A DNA stretch of 39,920 bases, from the IMG/VR virus record IMGVR_UViG_3300049595_001759, positions 1 to 39,920 of that record; one strand, 5' to 3'. The notes under the pieces were generated by a model that was given only the letters and a program-made list of their open reading frames with translations, had not been told where the DNA came from and ran no database searches. This DNA is from a virus. Positions 6,235 through 13,347 of this stretch are shown here, one piece after another (position 1 is the stretch's first letter; the number at the start of each line of letters is the position of its first letter). The translations under genes were made by a program, and so were the position numbers.

Positions 6235-6552
6235 TTAGTCGTCTTCAGCAAAATCTCCTTGACCAATTAGGGTTTCGAATCCAGCATTAGGATTTTCGTG
6301 ATTAGTGCTAACCGCTTCAATAAATCTAAGCCCGCAAGAATCTTCATACCACTCTTGCAGTGTCGCAAGCATTACATCAGGTGTGGCATCTTCTTTAGTA
6401 ATAAGTGGGTCGTAGCCATAAGTTCTCATTAGTTCTACCTGTTCATTGTCCATAAGCAGATAAATCTTGTGGCAAGTATCAAAGGCAATAGCCTTAGCCT
6501 CGCTAACTCTTTCTTTTACCAAAGTATCAAATACTTCTGTTAGTGTGCTCAT
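6235..6552 (-). CDS. Phage protein of unknown function
   Basis: A 105-residue acidic protein, helical, with one WYEDSCGLRF segment. It starts in a TAATG overlap with the upstream gene (6552-6785) and so belongs to a three-gene unit 6913 to 6235 that ends at the terminator at 6197. No family recognised. Confidence 0.65.
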   Translation of the reverse strand: MSTLTEVFDTLVKERVSEAKAIAFDTCHKIYLLMDNEQVELMRTYGYDPLITKEDATPDVMLATLQEWYEDSCGLRFIEAVSTNHENPNAGFETLIGQGDFAEDD

Positions 6553-6785
6553 TACCTATCCAATCTAAGTATTCTTACAAGTTCGCTAGCAGTTATTTCC
6601 CAACCAGCATCTGTCTTTACGGCAGTAGCAGGGTGAGGCACTATGTCGGCAGGTAATACGACTACCGCATCATAGTTTTCTTCTTGATAAAACTCCCAAG
6701 CCTTGATAGCAGGTTCTGCATAGTCAAGTGGTAGTGGTGGATAAAAGTTTCCACGCAAGTGATAACTCATTGAGATAGTGTTCAT
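6552..6785 (-). CDS. Phage protein of unknown function
   Basis: A 77-residue protein with several Tyr/Pro residues (GNFYPPLPLDYAEPAIKAWE). It overlaps both neighbours by one base (TAATG at each junction), so translation is probably coupled across the unit. Confidence 0.6.
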   Translation of the reverse strand: MNTISMSYHLRGNFYPPLPLDYAEPAIKAWEFYQEENYDAVVVLPADIVPHPATAVKTDAGWEITASELVRILRLDR

Positions 6786-6913
6786 TACGCTACCTCACAA
6801 TCGTGTCCATACCCAATTTCATTGGGTGTAAGTGCTTTCTCGCACTCACCGCAAATAGGGACAACCTTGCCACTCGCATAGAGTGCTAGGTGCTTTAGAA
6901 TCATGTCGGACAT
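6785..6913 (-). CDS. Small zinc-finger-like protein
   Basis: A 42-residue protein with CGEC at 21-24 and a C-terminal GHDC (36-39), a C2HC-like set. AGGGGG precedes the ATG and a good promoter lies at 6946-6974. First gene of a three-gene unit. Confidence 0.6.
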   Translation of the reverse strand: MSDMILKHLALYASGKVVPICGECEKALTPNEIGYGHDCEVA

Positions 6914-6945
6914 TTACTTACCCCCTGTAAGTTGTTGTTGTAGCA

Positions 6946-6974
6946 AGTGTAACACTTTACCAAAGTAAAGTCAA
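6946..6974 (-). promoter_or_regulatory. Promoter of the three-gene unit 6913-6235
   Basis: Minus-strand TTGACT (6969-6974), 17 bp spacer, TACACT (6946-6951). Confidence 0.75.
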
Positions 6975-6977
6975 GTA

Positions 6978-7208
6978 TTATTTCTTATTCTTTTTTGAGT
7001 CTTGAAACTTTTTTTCGCAGGTATCGCTAAAGCAAACATTATCTTTGTCGGTGTTGTAAATAGAAAGTTTCTTTTCGCAGATAACGCAGAAACGAATCTT
7101 TGTGTTTATTTTTGTTGGTGTTCTACCCGGCCCCGCAATACCACGACCCGCGTAATAAGTTGGGCGAAGATAAACTCTGCCAAACTCGTCAAACTCTACT
7201 GAATCCAT
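6978..7208 (-). CDS. Small zinc-binding-like protein
   Basis: A 76-residue protein: a Gly/Arg/Pro-rich N-terminal half, then CVIC at about 41-44 and a later cysteine pair (about 59 and 64), ending in KKNKK. AAAGGGGG precedes the ATG. It is preceded by the 77-base folded leader at 7225-7301. Confidence 0.6.
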   Translation of the reverse strand: MDSVEFDEFGRVYLRPTYYAGRGIAGPGRTPTKINTKIRFCVICEKKLSIYNTDKDNVCFSDTCEKKFQDSKKNKK

Positions 7209-7224
7209 TTTTCCCCCTTTTAGG

Positions 7225-7301
7225 TTCGGTAGGGAGTCGTATTGTTTCCGCCCCTTGCAAGTTATAGGCGTTCAGGTGACCAGCGACTTCCCCCTACCGA
7301 A
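7225..7301 (-). promoter_or_regulatory. 77-base 5'-terminal leader RNA element (copy 1)
   Basis: TTCGGTAGGG (7225-7234) pairs perfectly with CCCTACCGAA (7292-7301), continued inward by AGTCG/CGACT and a possible CGCC/GGCG helix. The promoter at 7309-7337 predicts transcription start at about 7302, so the RNA would begin with this closing stem. The 3' flank on the minus strand is CCTAAAAG. A second element at 20043-20119 has the same length, position and flank. Confidence 0.65.
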
Positions 7302-7308
7302 TAACTGA

Positions 7309-7337
7309 AGGATAGCATTTTAGGATAGGCAAGTCAA
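7309..7337 (-). promoter_or_regulatory. Promoter for the 77-base leader and gene 6978-7208
   Basis: Minus-strand TTGACT (7332-7337), 17 bp spacer, TATCCT (7309-7314). Confidence 0.7.
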
Positions 7338-7457
7338 GTAGTGTCGCAAATTATTTTTACAAGGGCTAACGCAAATCGTTTCATAGGTTGTTCAACCAGG
7401 TATTAACGACTACCAACAATTCCAGAAGGTCACCAGCAGCGGCAGCAGTGCATCAGC

Positions 7458-7517
7458 AAAAAGTAAAAATCTACGGCACGCCGGTCCTCACAGCACAGAA
7501 GTTGTTTGTAGTTTGCC
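7458..7517. repeat. Intergenic B-A repeat module (opposite B orientation)
   Basis: Motif B lies in plus orientation (7458-7469), followed by element A (AAGTTGTTTGTAGTTTGCC, 7499-7517). Together with the leader at 7225 and its promoter it fills the 320-base stretch 7209-7528; no gene is seen there. Confidence 0.65.
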
Positions 7518-7528
7518 TTAACTAGGTA

Positions 7529-8095
7529 TTAAAAATGCTGCACATTTATATAGATAGGCGCACTTGTGTTAGGGTCAAGTTTGGCAGAGATAGTCAATGC
7601 TTGTCTGATTAGCGTCTTGGCAGTTGCCAGAGTCCTCTTTCTTGTTTCTAGAGTCCCCAGCAAAGCACCCAGAGCGTAAGCACTTCCAGAACCAATGGCA
7701 TAAACCCCACTCTCGTCCCGTGCCCACGAATAGTCGTTGCCAATCTCATAGACAGTTCCATTTATAAGAACCATCACTTGGCTATCTTGGTCGCCATCTT
7801 TTGAGTATGAGTTGTCCTCAAAGCATTTCTTCAGTTCAGGTATAAAAATGGCAGTCATAAACTTGTCGAGTTTAACTCCATAAGTTGTTGGTGTTATTGC
7901 AGGCGGCTTGAACACAAATGATAATAAGTTGATAGCCCTCATGTCGCCGGCTACCCCAATAAGGTATGCCCCGTTCTTAAATAACTTCCCATTATCTTTT
8001 GGAAGTGTGTAAATCTTTTCGTTTTCTTCAGTTACTCGTGAGTCATAACCAACGACAGCCCAGTTTTCACCCTGAACAGCAGCAATCGTAGTCAC
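7529..8095 (-). CDS. HslV / proteasome beta-like Ntn hydrolase
   Basis: A 188-residue protein with the N-terminal pattern of HslV and 20S beta subunits: MTTIAAV, where Thr2 would be the nucleophile after Met removal, then VGYDSRVT (Asp equivalent to the conserved Asp17), GKLFKNG (Lys near the conserved Lys33) and IGVAGD. The C-terminal half has VYAIGSGSAYALGALLG, the 'GSG' helix region of the fold. These enzymes cleave peptides in threaded chambers. No HslU or proteasomal ATPase neighbour is seen. The start is GTG with GAGGG upstream. It could be an inactive fold, but the key residues are present. Confidence 0.75.
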   Translation of the reverse strand: MTTIAAVQGENWAVVGYDSRVTEENEKIYTLPKDNGKLFKNGAYLIGVAGDMRAINLLSFVFKPPAITPTTYGVKLDKFMTAIFIPELKKCFEDNSYSKDGDQDSQVMVLINGTVYEIGNDYSWARDESGVYAIGSGSAYALGALLGTLETRKRTLATAKTLIRQALTISAKLDPNTSAPIYINVQHF

Positions 8096-8132
8096 AGCGC
8101 ACCCTCAACCCTCGTAAGTTTTTACTTTTTGC

Positions 8133-8378
8133 CTAGCCAGCAAACCCGTCCCACAAGTCTAAACGCAATCTTTCGTATCTATCCCCGTGGTATCCATTGT
8201 TTCTTGCTGAAATGTCCTCGTCTCTTTGTAGAGAGTCAAGTGATAAAACCGCAACATAGTCAGTTTCATCAAACATTATTACCAGTTTAGTGTCCCCGTC
8301 CGCAGGGTCATCAACAATCGCAATCATAAAAGGTGCAGCCGAACCATTTGGGTGATAATCCTTAGAGACAATTTCCAT
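8133..8378 (-). CDS. Phage protein of unknown function
   Basis: An 81-residue acidic protein starting at ATG 8378 (MEIVSKDYHP). It has no clear ribosome site. It ends just beyond motif B (8119-8130), which sits between it and the HslV-like gene. No family recognised. Confidence 0.55.
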   Translation of the reverse strand: MEIVSKDYHPNGSAAPFMIAIVDDPADGDTKLVIMFDETDYVAVLSLDSLQRDEDISARNNGYHGDRYERLRLDLWDGFAG

Positions 8379-8465
8379 ACACAAAATAGTAATGGGGTCT
8401 GTAAGAAGTGATTTTAGATTTTATAACATAACATAAACCGCACAGAAGTCAAGTAGTTCTAGACA

Positions 8466-8572
8466 CTAACCCCAGTCTCAGACAGGGAGAAAGAGGTTAG
8501 CGGAGTGGAAGGGTATGCCACTCTCATCTCAGGGTGGGTGAAAGGGGGATAACTCCCACACCTAAGGAGTTA
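8466..8572. other. Run of three hairpins in a gene-free stretch
   Basis: CTAACC/GGTTAG (8466-8500), GAGTGG/CCACTC (8503-8523) and TAACTCC/GGAGTTA (8550-8572) follow one another in the 219 bases between two genes. No ORF or T run marks them as simple terminators. It may be a 3' untranslated structure of the gene ending at 8598 or a small RNA. Strand is undetermined. Confidence 0.45.
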
Positions 8573-8597
8573 CCACTTTAACATACTTTTAGGTTTT

Positions 8598-8942
8598 TTA
8601 CTTTTTCCTATCAACAATCTCAATCGGCACAACCACATCTGAGGAGTAGATAGTTCCGTCTGAGTTCTTGCGAACAAATCTGCCCGAAGGGTTATCAAAC
8701 TGAATTGTTATCTTGGTTCTGCGAATACCAACAATGGTCGCTACTTCACCACGCAAATACTTTGTGCCACATCTTTCGTTGATAACAACCCTATCCCCAA
8801 TGGAGAAGTCGTCTATGGATACTCCTGTTCGCAACAAGTTCTTTCGCTCTTGAATTGCTTTAGCAATCGTGTCCAGTTGATTATCTACTTTGCCAGTTTC
8901 AATGGCTTCAGTAATAGATACTAGAAAGTCAAGGTTAGACAT
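8598..8942 (-). CDS. Phage protein with SH3-like KOW-type segment
   Basis: A 114-residue protein. The centre (FSIGDRVVINERCGTKYLRG, then EVATIVGIRRTKITIQFD) resembles the beta-barrel 'GDRV...G..ATV' pattern seen in small phage proteins of unknown role. It overlaps the end of the upstream gene by 8 bases, so is coupled. Motif B follows its stop codon (8595-8606). Confidence 0.6.
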   Translation of the reverse strand: MSNLDFLVSITEAIETGKVDNQLDTIAKAIQERKNLLRTGVSIDDFSIGDRVVINERCGTKYLRGEVATIVGIRRTKITIQFDNPSGRFVRKNSDGTIYSSDVVVPIEIVDRKK

Positions 8943-9168
8943 CTTCCTCTACCTCATCTCCATTTTCATCAACAACACCAATGCTATTAGATACTGCCTC
9001 AACATCAAATCCGTAATACTCGTTCATAAAAATAGAGGCAACACGAACCGCAAAGTCATTGTCGCTTTCATTTTCGTTGCGTAGTTTTTCGTCTAAGACA
9101 ATAGTGGTCATTAGCGTAAAGTAATCGCCAACAAACATCACAGTTCTACTGAGAAGTATGCTATCCAT
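8935..9168 (-). CDS. Phage protein of unknown function
   Basis: A 77-residue acidic protein starting at ATG 9168 (MDSILLSRTV), with GAAAGAGG at good spacing. It overlaps its upstream neighbour by 8 bases and its downstream one by 8. Part of the four-gene unit 9588-8598. Confidence 0.6.
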   Translation of the reverse strand: MDSILLSRTVMFVGDYFTLMTTIVLDEKLRNENESDNDFAVRVASIFMNEYYGFDVEAVSNSIGVVDENGDEVEEDV

Positions 9169-9331
9169 TTTTACCTCTTTCATAGTCAATCAAAACTTTT
9201 AGTTGTCTTTCGTCTATGACGCTAGTTAGTCTGCCAATCAAATACTCAACGGCATTTTTTCCGTAGTTATCTCTTACCAACTTAGCAAGAGTGTTTGGCG
9301 TGTATTCCAACTCTACTTCTTTGATTACCAT
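9161..9331 (-). CDS. Phage protein of unknown function
   Basis: A 56-residue protein (MVIKEVELEYTPNTLAKLV...), helical. It lies between two genes with overlaps and a two-base gap. The ribosome site is weak, implying translational coupling to the gene ending at 9334. Confidence 0.6.
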   Translation of the reverse strand: MVIKEVELEYTPNTLAKLVRDNYGKNAVEYLIGRLTSVIDERQLKVLIDYERGKNG

Positions 9332-9333
9332 TA

Positions 9334-9588
9334 TTAGTTCTGCTCTCTTAGGTGTTCTGCTATGTCCTCAGGGTCAGCACCACAGGTAACTAGAACCTTG
9401 CGCCACAAACTACCTACGCCCATTTTTGTATCCATAAGGAACATCAACTTTTCTAGGTGGTGGTCTTTCTTTAAGTTCGCCACCCTGTCAATGTCCTCAC
9501 TCAACATCTCAAGTAGCAGAGCCAAGCCCATATTAATAAATGCGCCTTCTTCTGCGTCAATCTCTAAACTTATAACTTCGTTAGTCAT
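9334..9588 (-). CDS. Acidic helical phage protein of unknown function
   Basis: An 84-residue acidic protein, helical throughout (LALLLEMLSEDIDRVANLKK). AAGGGGG precedes the ATG, and the promoter at 9616-9644 makes it first in its unit. Confidence 0.6.
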   Translation of the reverse strand: MTNEVISLEIDAEEGAFINMGLALLLEMLSEDIDRVANLKKDHHLEKLMFLMDTKMGVGSLWRKVLVTCGADPEDIAEHLREQN

Positions 9589-9615
9589 TTGACTAACCCC
9601 CTTTCCTTATACCTA

Positions 9616-9644
9616 AGTAAATCATACTTTGATAGTTTTGTCAA
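9616..9644 (-). promoter_or_regulatory. Promoter of the four-gene unit 9588-8598
   Basis: Minus-strand TTGACA (9639-9644), 17 bp spacer, TTTACT (9616-9621). The words TATGAT and TTTACT in the spacer and -10 recur in the promoter at about 12882-12911. Confidence 0.65.
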
Positions 9645-9656
9645 GTATCTATTTAA

Positions 9657-10871
9657 TTATTTAGCGAGAACATAAACCCTTTCCTTCATCACTAGAGGTT
9701 TATCTTCCGGACCTTTCACATAAGGGCTAATCCAAATACGCTTTTTGATTTCCCCACCACTCGCAGGGTCTTTGTATGGTTGCCAACGCCAATGCCCACC
9801 AACCAACCACCTGTGCGACCAATCTATCTTTTTACTGTCCTCAGTTTCTTCGCCTTTTTCATTGTAATACTTACGCTTGCGGAATTGAATAACAACAACC
9901 TCTGTTGGGCAACTTTCGCGTTCTAATCTTCTGCGTTGTGTTCTATCGCCAGTTTCTTTTGCTTTTTCAACAATCGTCTGCGACATAAGTAGCCAGTAAG
10001 CGTGAAGTATCCGCACCAAGTTTGTAGGGTTTGTAACTACTCTTTTTCTGTATTCTTCCCATTGCTCATCTGTAAGTTTATCCCAACCCAAGTTGCTTTG
10101 TATTTGTGCGCCAATTTCTTTTGTTCTGTGTGTGTTGTCCTTGACTACTTTATCTATTAGTTTTTTAGTTCCATCAACATCTTCCACGCTCTTGTCTAAC
10201 CCGTGGCTATTTTGGAAAGTGATTGCTCTAATTTCTTGCATCTGTTCTTCTGTTAGTTCTATTTGCTTAGCACCAACAATAGTTCCAGACTTTACAGTTT
10301 GGCTCTTTATCCATTGGAAGCGACCCAGTTGTCTTACAAACTCTTGATAGTCTTTGTCGGGGTTAGACATAATCTCAACTGCAACATCATCAGGTGTTCT
10401 TGCAGTATCGTTCCAGCAAGACATAGTTACTTGAAACTCACCAGTTGTTTTGTTGAATAGTTTTTCCCAAGTAATAACATTTATGAAAAGTGTTCTACCT
10501 CGAACATCTGTAAGTGGGATAGGCTTCTCAAAGTAAGCAAACCCTTTATCTGTCGGCGCAAGGGTTGGGTCAAATAAATCTGTTTCATCTAACTTCTCTG
10601 AAGCAAAGAGAACAAGGTCAGTCATTTCATCTTTGACGAAGAAGCACTCTCCTGAAGAACCAGCACGAATAATGTCCTGAACATAAACATCTATTGCTTT
10701 TTCTCTTAGTGTTGTGTTCTCGTCCTTATGGTGAATAGAGACCAAGTTTCCTGCAAGAAACTTTGCCCCTGAAGAAATCATAATGTTTTGTTTTACTATT
10801 TCTTTCCATCGAGCATCGCCACACTTACTCTTGAAGTTAGCGCGTATGTCTAGTGCGTCTGTTGGTTTCAT
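9657..10871 (-). CDS. Large conserved-looking actinophage/plasmid protein, function unknown
   Basis: A 404-residue protein, one of the longest here. The C-terminus (WSHRWLVGGHWRWQPY, then KKRIWISPYVKGPEDKPLV) matches a tryptophan-rich tail I recall from actinobacterial phage and plasmid proteins of unknown role. The middle has TQRRRLERESCPTEVVVIQF. No catalytic motif is clear. The start at 10871 has only a weak upstream site; the 5' region carries the repeat module at 10905-10957 and a possible leader peptide. Confidence 0.65.
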   Translation of the reverse strand: MKPTDALDIRANFKSKCGDARWKEIVKQNIMISSGAKFLAGNLVSIHHKDENTTLREKAIDVYVQDIIRAGSSGECFFVKDEMTDLVLFASEKLDETDLFDPTLAPTDKGFAYFEKPIPLTDVRGRTLFINVITWEKLFNKTTGEFQVTMSCWNDTARTPDDVAVEIMSNPDKDYQEFVRQLGRFQWIKSQTVKSGTIVGAKQIELTEEQMQEIRAITFQNSHGLDKSVEDVDGTKKLIDKVVKDNTHRTKEIGAQIQSNLGWDKLTDEQWEEYRKRVVTNPTNLVRILHAYWLLMSQTIVEKAKETGDRTQRRRLERESCPTEVVVIQFRKRKYYNEKGEETEDSKKIDWSHRWLVGGHWRWQPYKDPASGGEIKKRIWISPYVKGPEDKPLVMKERVYVLAK

Positions 10872-10898
10872 AAATGCACCCTATCAGGTTTTCCCTTT

Positions 10899-10946
10899 CT
10901 ACGCAAGTTGTTCGTAGTTTCCCTCGAAGATTTGATTAACTTCCAT
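10899..10946 (-). CDS. Possible 15-residue leader peptide made by the repeat module
   Basis: Directly after motif B (10946-10957) an ATG opens MEVNQIFEGNYEQLA and a TAG stop. Its last codons are the reverse of element A. The frame ends 28 bases before the start at 10871. There is no Shine-Dalgarno, but several larger genes begin with ATG abutting motif B in the same way. It could be chance. Confidence 0.3.
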   Translation of the reverse strand: MEVNQIFEGNYEQLA

Positions 10947-10957
10947 TTTTACTTTTT
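10905..10957. repeat. Intergenic A-B repeat module
   Basis: Element A (AAGTTGTTCGTAGTTTCC, 10905-10922) followed by motif B (10946-10957), between the terminator at 10975 and the large gene at 9657-10871. Confidence 0.65.
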
Positions 10958-10974
10958 GCCAAACATCTTTATAG

Positions 10975-11007
10975 AAAAACCCCCCACCCGAAGGTGAGGG
11001 GCTTTTC
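10975..11007 (-). terminator. Terminator after the gene ending at 11017
   Basis: CCCCCCACC pairs with GGTGAGGGG around CGAA, flanked by an A run on one side and a T run on the other, 10 bases beyond the stop codon on the minus strand. Confidence 0.85.
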
Positions 11008-11016
11008 CTTTGGAAA

Positions 11017-11403
11017 TTACTTCCCTGTTTTCATAGCCTTGTAAGGGGCTGGGATTGTGTATGCCTCGAACACAGGTGCGAGTTCAGGCTTGTCGTTGAG
11101 AAGTCTATCCTTCTCAAACTTTGTTGCGTTGATTGTTGCGACCTTCACAACAACATTACCAGCGATTGTGCCAACCTCTGCTTCGCCAACCCACTCACCA
11201 TTTACGAGTGTGTATCCAAGTAGAGGATAAATGTCTGCCTGAAGGGCTTTCGCCTTGTCCTGAGCAGTTTTGATTGCGTCTTTTGTCGCATTGAGTTCTG
11301 CGATAAGTGCGCCAGCGTTTGTAGCGTCAAGTGCTACTTCCTTTGTTGCTACTGCGATAGTAGTTTTGACTACTACCTCTTGTGCGATTTCGGTTCTAGG
11401 CAT
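11017..11403 (-). CDS. Ala/Lys-rich phage protein of unknown function
   Basis: A 128-residue protein. Residues 25-60 form an alanine-rich helix, likely coiled coil (ATNAGALIAELNATKDAIKT). The C-terminus ends in APVFEAYTIPAPYKAMK. AGAGGG precedes the ATG. It has its own promoter, leader hairpin and terminator, so it is a single-gene unit and possibly highly expressed. Confidence 0.65.
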   Translation of the reverse strand: MPRTEIAQEVVVKTTIAVATKEVALDATNAGALIAELNATKDAIKTAQDKAKALQADIYPLLGYTLVNGEWVGEAEVGTIAGNVVVKVATINATKFEKDRLLNDKPELAPVFEAYTIPAPYKAMKTGK

Positions 11404-11442
11404 AAGCCCAATTCCCTCTTTCGTTTGTCATTTTGTCCTTCA

Positions 11443-11459
11443 TTAGGTATCCGACCTAA
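11443..11459 (-). promoter_or_regulatory. 5'-terminal leader hairpin (TCGGA loop, copy 1)
   Basis: TTAGGT and ACCTAA pair around CGGAT (minus strand). The promoter above predicts the start of transcription at about 11461, so the hairpin caps the RNA. A related hairpin stands at 15260-15278. Confidence 0.55.
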
Positions 11460-11467
11460 CAAAACAG

Positions 11468-11497
11468 ACTTTACACGAGTAGGCTTACGCTTGTCAA
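11468..11497 (-). promoter_or_regulatory. Promoter of the gene at 11017-11403
   Basis: Minus-strand TTGACA (11492-11497), 18 bp spacer, TAAAGT (11468-11473). Confidence 0.7.
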
Positions 11498-11524
11498 ATC
11501 AAAAGGGCATAAATCTTATGTGAT

Positions 11525-11680
11525 TTAGACCACACTTTCGGCAGGGGCGAGATACTCCTTTCGGACTATCCCTTCAACCCATTTGTCCAAAGTTTCTACT
11601 CCCACAATCTTTAGTTTCTGCTCAGGGGTCTTTGAGTTCCACCAAGTCATGGCATTTGCATACATCTCCAAGTTGTCCAT
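11525..11680 (-). CDS. Small phage protein of unknown function
   Basis: A 51-residue protein (MDNLEMYANAMTWWNSKTPE...) with a Trp pair and a helical C-terminus. AAAGGGAA precedes the ATG, and motif B lies 33 bases upstream (11713-11724). No family recognised. Confidence 0.6.
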   Translation of the reverse strand: MDNLEMYANAMTWWNSKTPEQKLKIVGVETLDKWVEGIVRKEYLAPAESVV

Positions 11681-11737
11681 AGTTCCCTTTCGTGACTAGC
11701 GATTTTGGTGAGTTTTTACTTTTTGCCTTTGCAGAGA

Positions 11738-11902
11738 TTACTCCTCAACAACTTCAACATCAAACTCTGTGGCACGAGCAAGGTCGTGTCCGTATTCGTT
11801 CTGCAACCAAGCAAGGGCTTTAGTCTCTGCTTCTCTTTTGGTATCAGCGTCTAGTTCAGTTCCGAAGTGGGATACGAAGGTAGCCTTCCAAGTCTTACTC
11901 AC
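11738..11902 (-). CDS. Small acidic phage protein of unknown function
   Basis: A 54-residue protein if started at GTG 11902 (MSKTWKATFVSHFG...), which overlaps the upstream stop by 8 bases. An ATG at 11914 in the same frame is the alternative. The body is Ala/Glu-rich and helical (ADTKREAETKALAWLQNEYG). Longer frames run through the upstream gene and are unlikely. Confidence 0.5.
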   Translation of the reverse strand: MSKTWKATFVSHFGTELDADTKREAETKALAWLQNEYGHDLARATEFDVEVVEE

Positions 11903-12143
11903 TAGCAACAACATCTCTAGCCATGTCAGTAAAATCTTGTGCAGCAGAGGATTGCCAATGCCACTCTCCGTCATCATACTTATCAACAACATCAAGCCAT
12001 TGGTCGTCCGTAAGCACGAACCTATCTTGTTCGCCCCAGCCAGAGGCGTAGCCTTCTACTGTTTCTTTATCCCAGTAAGCAACAATCAGTTCAGTATCAG
12101 GTGTGTATGCCTGTAATTGTTCAATCAGATTTTTTACTTTCAT
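11895..12143 (-). CDS. Small acidic protein, paralogue of the gene at 19586-19843
   Basis: An 82-residue protein beginning MKVKNLIEQLQAYTPDTELI, close to MKARELVDQLQKYDPDEEVI of the protein at 19586-19843. Both continue with a Trp and LT/LTDxxWL. This N-terminal pattern is widespread in small phage proteins; role unknown. Motif B (12143-12154) abuts the start codon, with AAGGA just above it. Confidence 0.65.
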   Translation of the reverse strand: MKVKNLIEQLQAYTPDTELIVAYWDKETVEGYASGWGEQDRFVLTDDQWLDVVDKYDDGEWHWQSSAAQDFTDMARDVVASE

Positions 12144-12154
12144 TTTTACTTTTT
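12143..12154. repeat. Motif B (AAAAAGTAAAAA), representative of a 19-copy family
   Basis: This copy abuts the ATG of its gene. My count of the family, as spans of the core: 1263-1274, 3229-3240, 3744-3755, 5221-5232, 6156-6167, 7458-7469, 8119-8130, 8595-8606, 10946-10957, 11713-11724, 12143-12154, 12854-12864, 13325-13336, 17636-17647, 18761-18770, 19032-19043, 20829-20840, 21236-21246 and 22443-22454. Sixteen have the A-rich strand in the direction of the minus-strand genes; 1263, 7458 and 19032 are reversed. None was seen right of 22.5 kb. Confidence 0.85.
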
Positions 12155-12163
12155 CCTTATCCG

Positions 12164-12304
12164 TTATGCGTGTGCAAACTTTTTTATTGGTTCGTGTTGG
12201 CGTGGCTCATCTCCTACCCAAAAACAAACAGGGTGTTCCCAAGCGTCAATCCATACGCCAAAATCTTGTTTTACTTCCCAGCCACAATGCTTACAGGTTT
12301 CCAT
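12164..12304 (-). CDS. Small zinc-finger-like protein
   Basis: A 46-residue protein with CKHC at 4-7, a third cysteine at 27 (HPVCFW) and several Trp and His residues. It ends KKFAHA. The ribosome site is weak. It lies between two genes with short gaps. Confidence 0.55.
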   Translation of the reverse strand: METCKHCGWEVKQDFGVWIDAWEHPVCFWVGDEPRQHEPIKKFAHA

Positions 12305-12320
12305 TTTTTATCCGTTTCTA

Positions 12321-12854
12321 TTAGTAGTGAAAATCAACAGGAACAATGAATTGTTTTTCAGGTGCGGTTTCCAGCCGTGCCTTGAAATACTCTAGGTTCG
12401 CCGTATAGTCTTGTATGTCGTAAATGTATGTGTAAGGACACCAATCGTTATTGAGTATCTTTACAAGGCTCTGTGCCCGCCAAAGGTTCATACCTGCGTC
12501 ATTGAACTCTTGCTTGTATGGGTCGTAGGCTTTTACATAAGTATTGAAATCAAAGTCCCCAGCAGTTTCAATCTGACTTAGAAGGCTTTTCATTTCTTCT
12601 AAACGATAACCAACAAATTGTTTGATGATGTCGTCAGCAAGAACCTTGTTCTCGGTGTATTGAAGAACATCTCTGTTTTCTTCCCAGCCCTCAAACAAAC
12701 CTGACCAGCGTCCAGCAAGTCCTTCATCAAATCCGCCGTGCCAATCAGACCAAGTCGGATAGTTTCCTTCCTCAGGCTCAATCGCTGATTGAACCTTTGC
12801 CTTTGCTTCTTCTGCGTCCTCTGCTTCAATGAGCAGTAAATGACAAGTGTGCAT
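12321..12854 (-). CDS. Phage protein of unknown function
   Basis: A 177-residue acidic protein starting MHTCHLLLIEAEDAEEAKAK, with many aromatic residues (GNYPTWSDWHGGFDEGLAGR). The N-terminus resembles a ferredoxin-like fold seen in phage proteins starting 'HxxLIxAED', an inference only. Motif B (one T shorter) abuts the ATG, with AAGGGG upstream. Confidence 0.6.
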   Translation of the reverse strand: MHTCHLLLIEAEDAEEAKAKVQSAIEPEEGNYPTWSDWHGGFDEGLAGRWSGLFEGWEENRDVLQYTENKVLADDIIKQFVGYRLEEMKSLLSQIETAGDFDFNTYVKAYDPYKQEFNDAGMNLWRAQSLVKILNNDWCPYTYIYDIQDYTANLEYFKARLETAPEKQFIVPVDFHY

Positions 12855-12897
12855 TTTACTTTTTCCCCTTTCCTAGTCTTTGCTTAGTAAATCATAT

Positions 12898-13311
12898 TTA
12901 GAACGCTTTGTCAAGTTCTTCAGAGTTTTGCCACTCTTGCTTCACATAGTTAGTCGCTATGGCTAGGGCTTCATTGAGTTCGTGAGATACCGCATCAAGG
13001 TGTTCGCCTTCGCAATACAAATCAAACCAAGAGTTATTTACCCAATCAAGAAGTTCTTGGTCGTTAGCCACTCGCAAGGCGTCATCTGTATCCAGCCCTG
13101 CTTCAATAAAATCTGAAGGATTGTAGAGACTAGAAACAACTTGCCCTTGTGGTGCGTCTAAAAGATTTACTCTCGTTTCTCCGTCGCAATAAACATCAAC
13201 ATGGAAACCTTCCCAAATCACAGTAGCAATTAAACCCATGCCCGTATAAAAGATTGCGTCTTGTTGCGCTGGGTCAGGGTCAATAGCGTTGTATTTAATT
13301 TCGTATGTCAT
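12898..13311 (-). CDS. Acidic phage protein of unknown function
   Basis: A 137-residue protein from ATG 13311 (MTYEIKYNAIDPDP), which has AAAAGGGGAGA at good spacing. A longer frame to 13377 runs through a hairpin and motif B and is unlikely. It is very acidic with repeated aromatic residues. The promoter of the next gene (TTGACA at about 12906-12911) overlaps its end. Confidence 0.6.
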   Translation of the reverse strand: MTYEIKYNAIDPDPAQQDAIFYTGMGLIATVIWEGFHVDVYCDGETRVNLLDAPQGQVVSSLYNPSDFIEAGLDTDDALRVANDQELLDWVNNSWFDLYCEGEHLDAVSHELNEALAIATNYVKQEWQNSEELDKAF

Positions 13312-13347
13312 TTTGTCTCTCCCCTTTTTACTTTTTGGTTGAGTAAG

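Noticed and set aside
12101-12395. Three overlapping plus-strand ORFs rich in Phe/Tyr/Cys
   Set aside because: They are antisense to the small genes at 11895-12854 and change frame through motif B; the minus frames have ribosome sites and a paralogue.
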